Shown here in pieces: positions 16,874-27,590 of a DNA stretch of 64,000 nucleotides; position 1 is the first letter of the stretch; each line of letters starts with the position of its first letter. Origin of the DNA: Planctomycetaceae bacterium (GTDB lineage: Bacteria > Planctomycetota > Planctomycetia > Planctomycetales > Planctomycetaceae); the NCBI GenBank assembly GCA_017795105.1, contig CP051247.1, forward strand, positions 930,001 to 994,000, given 5' to 3'. Below the pieces are notes generated by a model. It had not been told where the DNA came from. It saw only the letters and a list, made by a program, of their open reading frames with translations, and searched no databases. Made by a program: the position numbers and the translations under genes.

Positions 16874-18109
16874 GTGAGTTCTCTTCCCGTTGCACTGGCC
16901 GTTTGCCTGGTGTTCGCAGTTTTGTGCACGCTCTTGCGGGTTCTCCGCCCGTTCGCGTTCGGCATCTGGATTGCCGTGGCATGCCTGGCAGCTCTGGTCT
17001 ATCCCGACGCCTTTCTGCACTGGGGAAGTCTTGATCTGGCGAAGCTGATTGTTCCGCTGCTGCAGGTGATCATGTTCGGCATGGGAACAACGCTGACTGC
17101 TCACGACTTTGGGCGTACCTTGCGTCGCCCCCTGCCTGTGATGATTGGTATTGGCTCACAGTTTCTGATGATGCCTCTCATTGGGTGGTTACTGGCAACT
17201 TCGCTGGACCTGCCGCCAGAGATTGCCGTCGGAGTGATTCTCGTCGGCTCGGTCTCCGGAGGCGTCGCATCGAATCTCATGGTCTTTCTCGCCCGTGGGG
17301 ATGTCGCACTTTCAGTGACGATGACGGCCTGCTCGACGCTGATGTCCCCGCTGGTCACGCCTCTGCTCACCAAATGGCTCGCCGGAGCCCTCGTCCCAAT
17401 TTCCATCGTGGCGATGATGCTGTCGATTCTGAACATGATCATCGTCCCGGTGATCGCCGGCCTGCTCGCTCACGAGCTGCTCTATTCCTCGCGGAAGATC
17501 ACGAAGTCGGTCAGCGTAATGTCGATCCTTCTGGTCATCTTCTCTGCGCTGGCCGGATTGCTGATCATTTCGGAAGACTTCCTCGCCTTCGCCGGTGCGC
17601 TCCGGTCTGGAATCACTGTCGGACTTGGATTGCTGACCCTGGTATCGCTAGTGAAGATTGTGGCTCTCATCAGCGGACGAGGCGGAGACTTCATCGCCCG
17701 AATCCTTCCGCTCGTCTCCATGGCCGGTATCTGGCTGATCATCGCGATCATCACCGCTCGATCGCGAACAACGGTCCTCGAAGCTGGGGGACTGCTAATG
17801 GTCGTCGCGGCAATCCACAACTCCGCCGGCTACCTGCTCGGCTACTGGAGTGGACGGCTGACCGGACAAAGCGAAGAGATCTCCCGGACAATCGCCTTCG
17901 AAGTCGGTATGCAGAACAGCGGTATGGCAGCAGGGCTGGCGATGGATGCACTCAAGAGTGCCCCAGCGGCTCTGGCTCCGGCGATCTTCGGCCCGTGGAT
18001 GAACATCACCGGCTCGCTACTCGCCAGCTGGTGGGGCCGCGAGGGACATGAAAACTCCGCAGAACCCCTGGTTGAAGAACGAGAGGTTTCTGCGGAGACG
18101 GTTACGTAG
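16874..18109 (+). CDS. BASS-family (bile acid:sodium symporter-like) membrane transporter
   Basis: A 411-residue integral membrane protein with about ten hydrophobic helices. Family features of the SBF/BASS superfamily are visible: the MFGMGTTL...DF segment near residue 75, the GSVSGGVASNLM motif near residue 130, and EVGMQNSGMAAGLA near residue 345, which correspond to the broken-helix regions that bind sodium in this fold. BASS proteins import organic anions such as bile acids, pyruvate, pantothenate or bicarbonate with sodium; the substrate cannot be read from sequence. The start is GTG. The extreme C-terminus is a charged tail. The gene ends seven bases from the convergent gene at 18117 and its neighbours do not suggest a substrate. 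Confidence 0.88.
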   Translation: MSSLPVALAVCLVFAVLCTLLRVLRPFAFGIWIAVACLAALVYPDAFLHWGSLDLAKLIVPLLQVIMFGMGTTLTAHDFGRTLRRPLPVMIGIGSQFLMMPLIGWLLATSLDLPPEIAVGVILVGSVSGGVASNLMVFLARGDVALSVTMTACSTLMSPLVTPLLTKWLAGALVPISIVAMMLSILNMIIVPVIAGLLAHELLYSSRKITKSVSVMSILLVIFSALAGLLIISEDFLAFAGALRSGITVGLGLLTLVSLVKIVALISGRGGDFIARILPLVSMAGIWLIIAIITARSRTTVLEAGGLLMVVAAIHNSAGYLLGYWSGRLTGQSEEISRTIAFEVGMQNSGMAAGLAMDALKSAPAALAPAIFGPWMNITGSLLASWWGREGHENSAEPLVEEREVSAETVT

Positions 18110-18116
18110 TAGACCG

Positions 18117-18653
18117 TTATTCAAGCTGGCCGAGCGGGATGCCCAGATCGATGTGCCGCTGCGGCGGGAAGCCGAAGAACCACTGAATACGCTGCCAGAG
18201 ATTCAGCCGCTTCCGCCAGGCTTCAACCGCATTGCGGACCGTGCCGACATACGGGTGATCTTCGTCTTTCAATCCGGCCATCGTTTTCTGATAGCCCGGA
18301 ATGTTCTCGTTCATCAGCAGAGCGAGTGCGAAGTTGACCTTAAACACGGCGGGAGAATCATCCAGAAAGTAGATGTCTCCGGTCACGAGCAAGGCTCGGT
18401 AAATGCGAATGGCCGTGTGCGGATTGCCCAGACGAATCTGACAGACTCCCATGGCGTTGCGAGCCCAGGGCGAAGTCAGTCTCGAACGGGTGATCAGCTC
18501 GAGTGCTTTAGCCGGTTCGTCGTCCTTCAACAGAACATTGACATGGGTCAACAGATCGACCACTTCCCGCGGTCGCTGGGGAACTTTGGGACCAGCATCC
18601 GAAAACACGAGCGGCTCAGCGGGAGGGGCGACAACAGCAAGTTGAGGTGACAT
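18117..18653 (-). CDS. TPR-like hypothetical protein
   Basis: A 178-residue cytoplasmic-looking protein with no signal peptide. The middle resembles tetratricopeptide helices (PAKALELI.RSR, ARNAMGVCQIRLGNPHTAIRIYRALL, VNFALALLMNEN), and a conserved-looking tryptophan/arginine-rich end (AWRKRLNLWQRIQWFFG) follows. The frame is open to 18722, but the ATG at 18653 has GGAGAG five bases upstream and marks a natural beginning (MSPQL), so that start is used. TPR folds mediate protein-protein contacts; a specific partner cannot be named. The gene is convergent with the BASS transporter, seven bases apart, and no terminator hairpin fits between them. Confidence 0.75.
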   Translation of the reverse strand: MSPQLAVVAPPAEPLVFSDAGPKVPQRPREVVDLLTHVNVLLKDDEPAKALELITRSRLTSPWARNAMGVCQIRLGNPHTAIRIYRALLVTGDIYFLDDSPAVFKVNFALALLMNENIPGYQKTMAGLKDEDHPYVGTVRNAVEAWRKRLNLWQRIQWFFGFPPQRHIDLGIPLGQLE

Positions 18654-18830
18654 AGGATCTCTCCAGATCATGCAGATGATTTGAGGGCGACCGGATCGAC
18701 CGAACAGCACGAAGAACTCCACGTAGCGTCACACGCTCGCAGGAATCGACGTTGGCTCGGCCGGAAAACAGGCAGGGATCCGGTCGGATTGATTCGATGA
18801 CTTACGACACAGCAATGCGTAAGCGATCAA

Positions 18831-19196
18831 TCACGTCAGCCATCTGCAGTAAAGCACCTGCAGTGAAGAGCCTATGGGAATAGCGCAGTCCGCTGGTTCA
18901 CGGTGCGCTTCGCGAGACTGCTGTCGGCCCCAAAGCGTGCCGGCAGTTCGAATTGCGCCCCCGAAACTCACGTCGCGCAGTAACGGTACGCCCGACGGAG
19001 CTTCTTCCTGCTTCAACGCGATGGGAGAATTGGAGTTCGCCTGAGCGTGCCATTCTTCCGACGAATCGACAGCGTCAGCGGAACCATCATCGACGTGCGA
19101 ACCCACACTGCCATAACAGGGAAGCGGAGCCTGCGGAGTGACCGAAGCGGCGGTCGGAAAGACCAGCAACAGAATTGCCAGCACGTATTGAAGCAC
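18831..19196 (-). CDS. Small secreted hypothetical protein
   Basis: A 121-residue frame beginning with a GTG at 19196 that is preceded by AAGGA at five to six bases. The first 18 residues form a convincing signal peptide (MLQYVLAILLLVFPTAAS). The mature part is hydrophilic, lacks recognisable domains and has three cysteines (CYG, DCA, YCR). The gene stands alone, with 177 bases to the next minus-strand gene downstream and 127 bases to the AraC gene upstream. The combination of leader and ribosome site supports a real gene, but there is no family evidence, so it could still be a chance frame. Confidence 0.5.
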   Translation of the reverse strand: MLQYVLAILLLVFPTAASVTPQAPLPCYGSVGSHVDDGSADAVDSSEEWHAQANSNSPIALKQEEAPSGVPLLRDVSFGGAIRTAGTLWGRQQSREAHREPADCAIPIGSSLQVLYCRWLT

Positions 19197-19323
19197 GCCA
19201 GTCCTTTAGGGAAGGAGCTCTCTTGAGCAACGTTGCATACTATTCTATCGAGCGCGACGAGCCGGAGGGAATAGATCTGCTGGGAGAATTTTGGACAATC
19301 TTATCCAGGTTTGCCGTGCATGC

Positions 19324-20214
19324 TCAACGAACCTGATTCACCAGCCGCGTTGGTGGAACGCCGTACACTCGTTTGAAGGAGCGTGAAAACTGGAACGGAT
19401 CCGGGAATTCCATCTTCTCCGCAACTTCTTTAACAAGCATCCCTTCGTTCATCAGCAGGCCAGCCGCGTAGTTCATCTTCCGCCGCAGCAAATACTGATA
19501 GACGCCGCAGTCGGAAAATCGACCAAACAGCCGCGAGAGATACACCGGGGTCAGTTCACACGCTTCGGCAACATCCTGTGCGGTCTGCAACTCCAGATAG
19601 TTCTCGTCGATGAGATTCCGGATTCGTTCGTAAGTCGCATAGGCTTTGGGCCGTACGCTTCCGGCCGAGAGTCTCAACTGCTGAATCTTGAGAAACAGCA
19701 GCCGCGTCAGTGACACGCAAAGCTCGGAACCATGCGGCCCCCCTTCACTGGCATCGCGAATCAGCATATCGAACAGTTCGGCGACTTCGTGCAGCCGCCC
19801 CACGGCGATCGGCACATGTTCGCCCGTCTCGGAAAACATTCCCGCCTGCCCCAGCAGATCGACCGCAGCCGTGCCGACAAAATCGAGGTAGTACTTTCGC
19901 ATGCCGACGTCTCCCTGATTACGAATCGTATGGGAGACCCCGGGGCCGTAAGCGAACATCGATCCCGCGGAAAGGCTGTGCTCTTTCCCGTTGATTGTGA
20001 CCAGCCCTTCCCCTTCGGCGACCAGTTCAATCGCCCGATAGGGAAATGTGCGGCGATCAATCAGGTAATCGGTGTGCAGTCGCTCAACACCACCACAGAC
20101 AACCTCGACAGCCGAGGTGCCGTGCGGATCGAGGTTCAAAAAGAAGCGGCGTGCTTCGAGAACCTGCCTCGAAACAAACGCGGGAAGAGACGAACTGGTA
20201 AGATCATCGACCAT
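19324..20214 (-). CDS. AraC-family transcriptional regulator
   Basis: A 296-residue regulator. The N-terminal half is a cupin-type sensing domain (ELVAEGEGLVTINGKEHSL, then SMFAYGPGVSHTIRN). The C-terminal ~100 residues hold the two helix-turn-helix motifs of AraC/XylS proteins (TAQDVAEACELTPVYLSRLFGR and LVKEVAEKMEFPDPFQFSRSFKRVYGVPP). The frame is open to 20433, but that would overlap the divergent aldo-keto reductase gene; the ATG at 20214 gives the usual AraC length. It is transcribed away from the aldo-keto reductase, dehydrogenase, epimerase and sulfatase genes across 167 bases, so it very probably senses the sugar that this cluster degrades. Confidence 0.88.
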   Translation of the reverse strand: MVDDLTSSSLPAFVSRQVLEARRFFLNLDPHGTSAVEVVCGGVERLHTDYLIDRRTFPYRAIELVAEGEGLVTINGKEHSLSAGSMFAYGPGVSHTIRNQGDVGMRKYYLDFVGTAAVDLLGQAGMFSETGEHVPIAVGRLHEVAELFDMLIRDASEGGPHGSELCVSLTRLLFLKIQQLRLSAGSVRPKAYATYERIRNLIDENYLELQTAQDVAEACELTPVYLSRLFGRFSDCGVYQYLLRRKMNYAAGLLMNEGMLVKEVAEKMEFPDPFQFSRSFKRVYGVPPTRLVNQVR

Positions 20215-20381
20215 AAACACAGGATAAATATTGACATGTAAATGTAAAGAGCTGCCATTCCGATTTGCATCGGACGACCGAATAATGCGAACATAAAGAA
20301 ATCGGCCATCCCGTTCGGACCTGAACACGCCGGACGGATGCAAAGCATAAAATCGCAATCTTAGCGCAGGATCATTGAGCC
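20215..20381. promoter_or_regulatory. Divergent control region of the sugar cluster
   Basis: These 167 bases separate the AraC regulator (minus) from the four-gene catabolic run (plus) and must hold both promoters and the AraC operator. The part near the AraC gene (20215-20260) is AT-rich compared with its surroundings, including a short repeated ATGTAA-type pair (TGACATGTAAATGTAAAG at 20232-20249) that would suit an AraC half-site. I cannot identify -10/-35 boxes with confidence. Confidence 0.4.
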
Positions 20382-21361
<980 letters not shown>

Positions 21362-21365
<4 letters not shown>

Positions 21366-22387
21366 AAGCGATTCAACTTCACGAACCCCGCAACTTTCAG
21401 CACATCGACATCGACGAACCCGGTTCCCCCGGCCCGGGACAGGTCCTCGTGCGAACCCATCGCATGGGCATCTGTGGCACCGATTACGGCGGCTATCTCG
21501 GCAAGATGCCGTTCTTCCGCTACCCGCGTATCCCCGGTCATGAACTCGGAGTCGAGGTGCTGGAAGTCGGCCCCGGTGTCGAGAACGTATCCGCCGGCGA
21601 TCGCTGCAGCGTAGAACCCTACATGAACTGCGGCACCTGCTATGCCTGTCGTAAGGGGAACGGAAACTGTTGTGAAAACCTGAACGTGATCGGCGTGATG
21701 GTCGATGGCGGCCTCTGCGAGAAGTTCCTTATTCGAGCCGAGAAGCTGCATCCGTCGAAGAAACTCTCGTTCGAGCAGCTCGCTCTGGTCGAAACGCTGG
21801 CGATTGGCTGTCACGCCTGTGATCGCGGCGATTCGCAGGAAGGCGATCAAGTCTTGATCATCGGAGCCGGTCCGATCGGTCTGGCGGCTCTCGAATTCGT
21901 TCGCCTCACCGGGGCGACGATTACCGTAATGGACATGGTCGAATCGCGACTCAAGTTCTGCCGGGATACGTACGGCGTCGCTCATACCATCGCCTTCAAG
22001 GGCGACGGCAGCGAGGACGAAGAGATCAAGAAGATTACCGGGGGCGACAAGTACGCTGTCGTCATCGATGCGACCGGACACAACGGCTCGATGTCCAAAG
22101 CGCTGACCTACTGTGCTCACACCGGCACGCTGGTCTACGTCGGAATCACGACCGGCGAGGTCAGCTTCACGCACCCGGTGATGCATCGCCCCGAACTCAC
22201 GCTCAAAGGCAGCCGAAACGCAATGCCGGGCGATTTCACCCGCATCATCAAACTGATCGAAGACGGCACGATCGACACCGATCCGTGGATCACGCATCGA
22301 ACGACATTCGCCACCGTGATCGACGAATTCGAGCAGTTCACACGGCCCGAAACCGGCGTCATCAAAGCCATCATTGAAGTGACATAA
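21362..22387 (+). CDS. Zinc-dependent alcohol dehydrogenase, candidate L-galactonate 5-dehydrogenase
   Basis: A 341-residue medium-chain dehydrogenase. Catalytic zinc ligands are Cys38 (GICGTD), His60 and Glu61 (PGHE), with the structural zinc lobe Cys90, Cys93, Cys96 and Cys104 (NCGTCYACRKGNGNCC). The Rossmann motif is GAGPIGLAA near residue 170. The family includes sorbitol, threonine and L-galactonate 5-dehydrogenase (LgoD). The gene overlaps the aldo-keto reductase by four bases and lies 16 bases before a tagaturonate epimerase, whose substrate D-tagaturonate is the product of L-galactonate 5-dehydrogenase. That context is the reason for the proposed activity; sequence alone would support only a polyol or sugar-acid dehydrogenase. 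Confidence 0.85.
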
Positions 22388-22403
22388 CCTCTGGAGAAAA
22401 TTT

Positions 22404-23678
22404 GTGACTGACACCAACACTTGCGTAACACTTGGACTGGCTCCCAGCTTTGGTTTTGGAGACCGGATCGGCCTCGCCACGCCGGGACATGTCGCCGCCA
22501 TGCAGCGTTCCGGATCCGGTATCGAACCGATTTTTCCGCAGCAGTCGATTCGTGAAATGACACGGACCAGGAGGACGGCCGATGAAGTGATGAGCGATGC
22601 TCTTAACGGAGCTCGCGAAGCCGGCTGGACCGGTCGCATTGGAGCCGATGCCGATCACCTGAAGACCCCGGCTGATGTCGACCTGACGTTCGCTGCAGGC
22701 TTCACCTTCTTCACGATCGACCCGTCAGACGACGTCGATCAGAAGGCCGACGACTATTCCGAAACAGAACTGCGTGAGAAGTTCAAGACCGCCAAGGCAT
22801 CTGCTCCCTGGTACGATGGCTACCTCGGCAAGTCAATCAATTTGCCGACCGGAACCGAGATCTCGCTGACCGAAGAAGCCTGCATGCGAGCCGCCGTGAA
22901 ATATGGAGCGGCTATCCAGCGGGCCATCAATCTTGGCAATCACATCCGTTCGGTACACGAATCCGCCGGCCGGGATTACGAGATCGAACTCTCGGTCGAC
23001 GAAACCGATCAACCGACCACGCTGGCCGAGCATTACATCATCGCCGATCAGTGCCTCAAAGCGGGCATGAAACTCGTCAGCCTCGCTCCCCGCTTCCCGG
23101 GCGAGCTGGAGAAAGGCGTCGACTACAAGGGCAGCCTGTCCGATCTGGAAACCGCGTTGAACGATCACGCCGCCATCGCGGAAATGATCGGGCCGTACAA
23201 GCTGAGTCTGCACTCGGGTTCCGACAAGATCTCGATGTACCCTGCTCTGGCCCGCGCAACCAGGGGACAGTTTCACGTCAAGACAGCCGGAACCAGCTAC
23301 CTCGAAGCGTTGCGCGTCGTCGCCCGTCACGACGAAGCACTCTTCCGCAAGCTGATTCGCTTCGGCCGCGAGCGGTACGACGTCGACAAGGCCACGTATC
23401 ACGTTTCAGCCACGTTGAACGGCGTTCCCGCTGATGACGATCTCGACGGCACACGCCTCGAACAGGTTTACCTCGAACGCTGGGCGGATGTGCCGGAAGG
23501 CAAAGGCTTCACCGAACCGGGGCGACAGATCCTGCACTGCACCTTCGGCTCCACTCTGACTGACCCGGAACTGGGCCCGGCGATCCGTTCAGTGCTCGAA
23601 TCTCATCCGGACACGTACACCGAGGTTCTGGCCGATCACTTCAGCCGCCACCTTGAAGCCCTGAAACAGGGTCTGTAA
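22404..23678 (+). CDS. uxaE: Tagaturonate epimerase (UxaE family)
   Basis: A 424-residue protein that I recognise as the UxaE family, which interconverts D-tagaturonate and D-fructuronate at C3. The family beginning is clear (FGFGDRIGLATPGHVAAM), and conserved histidine/aspartate-rich blocks follow (RIGADADHLK, FFTIDPSDDV, LSLHSGSDKISMYP, FHVKTAGTSYLEAL) that provide the presumed metal and substrate contacts. The GTG start has GGAG eight bases upstream. UxaE replaces the UxaB/UxaA route in bacteria that funnel galacturonate, or L-galactonate, to the glucuronate pathway. No uxaC-like isomerase is next to it, so here the tagaturonate is more likely supplied by the adjacent dehydrogenase. Confidence 0.8.
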   Translation: MTDTNTCVTLGLAPSFGFGDRIGLATPGHVAAMQRSGSGIEPIFPQQSIREMTRTRRTADEVMSDALNGAREAGWTGRIGADADHLKTPADVDLTFAAGFTFFTIDPSDDVDQKADDYSETELREKFKTAKASAPWYDGYLGKSINLPTGTEISLTEEACMRAAVKYGAAIQRAINLGNHIRSVHESAGRDYEIELSVDETDQPTTLAEHYIIADQCLKAGMKLVSLAPRFPGELEKGVDYKGSLSDLETALNDHAAIAEMIGPYKLSLHSGSDKISMYPALARATRGQFHVKTAGTSYLEALRVVARHDEALFRKLIRFGRERYDVDKATYHVSATLNGVPADDDLDGTRLEQVYLERWADVPEGKGFTEPGRQILHCTFGSTLTDPELGPAIRSVLESHPDTYTEVLADHFSRHLEALKQGL

Positions 23679-23735
23679 GAAGTTGGATTCGCGCCGACGT
23701 CAAAGCGAAATGCGTTCAGCTGGGAGATTTGCCTG

Positions 23736-25409
<1,674 letters not shown>

Positions 25410-25434
25410 CCTCGGCGTTGTCACCAAGGCGGCC

Positions 25435-25471
25435 AAAGCGTCAGCTCGAGTTCGCTCGACTGACGCTTTTT
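25435..25471 (+). terminator. Rho-independent terminator of the sugar cluster
   Basis: A long hairpin begins 26 bases after the sulfatase stop. The arms AAAGCGTCAG-CTCGAG and CTCGA-CTGACGCTTT pair over about 15 bp with a single bulge around a TTCG loop, followed by a run of five T. It closes the plus-strand unit 20382-25409. Confidence 0.8.
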
Positions 25472-25492
25472 CCATGCACCCCGCCAGCAAAA

Positions 25493-26105
25493 GTAGGATG
25501 CGTCTCGACGCTCCGTCGGATCGAAGATTCGATTCCGGGCGACGCAGTCACACTCTCGTTGCCGCCACTCCCAACGAAGCACTGAGATCGAGATGCCGCA
25601 AGGGTCTACTCTGGTAGGTTCACGCGAGGAGGCTCAGATCGCGCGTCGATCTGGTGCGTCAAGACGCACCCTACTTTCGCCCATGCCTTCATAACCCGAA
25701 ACGTCAGTGAGGGACCGACTGAAAAACACCGGTTACTCAATCTGCCGCGGCTTCCGCTTCGTGTCAGGAAGTAGGGTGCGTCTCGACGCACCGTCGGATC
25801 GAAGATCCGATTCCAAACGACGCTCTCATAGGTCACACGCCACAACTCCCGTCAAAAGCGTCGTTCGCATCCGCCCCGAAAGAGTCCACTCAAGTAGGTT
25901 CACACACGAACTACCACGTTCTCTGTCGATCTGGTGCGTCAAGACGCACCCTACTTTCGCCCATGACTTCATAACTCGTAACGTCAGTGAGGGACCGACT
26001 GAAAGACGCCGGCTAAGCACATCGCCCTCGCTCACGCTTCGGGTTAAGATCTCCGAAGCACATCGCGAATCCCAACCCGAAACGTCAGTGAGGGACCAAC
26101 CGCGT
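25493..26105. repeat. Tandem imperfect ~280-bp repeats of a REP-like family
   Basis: Two imperfect direct copies lie about 278-280 bases apart. Each begins with GTAGG(A/G)TGCGTCTCGACGC followed by CGTCGGATCGAAGAT (25493 and 25771), and each continues to GTGCGTCAAGACGCACCCTA (25654 and 25934) and to an ACGTCAGTGAGGGACCGACTG block (25703 and 25981). A third partial copy of the last block lies near 26082. GTGCGTCAAGACGCAC is itself a palindrome. The unit recurs elsewhere in the window in related forms (45534-45938). Frames predicted here are translations of the repeat and not genes. The stretch 25472-26115 holds no gene. Confidence 0.8.
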
Positions 26106-26115
26106 CACAGCGCAT

Positions 26116-26144
26116 AGAAAAAGGCGTCCCTGACGGGACGCCTT
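26116..26144 (-). terminator. Terminator of the minus-strand DUF1501 operon
   Basis: AAGGCGTCCC (26121-26130) and GGGACGCCTT (26135-26144) form a perfect 10-bp stem with a four-base loop. Read on the minus strand it is followed by five T (26122-26118). It lies 20 bases after the stop of the DUF1501 gene at 26165 and so ends the minus-strand operon 32782-26165. Confidence 0.8.
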
Positions 26145-26164
26145 CGTTTCGGTTCACGCTTCCG

Positions 26165-27562
<1,398 letters not shown>

Positions 27563-27590
27563 TTCGTCGTCCTTTCTGGTCGTAGATGCT

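Noticed and set aside
20231..20236. TTGACA as a -35 box upstream of the aldo-keto reductase
   Set aside because: No acceptable -10 hexamer lies 16-18 bases downstream, so it is not counted as a promoter.
25493..26105. CRISPR array
   Set aside because: There are only two long, diverged copies about 280 bases apart, with no short regular repeat-spacer pattern and no cas genes.
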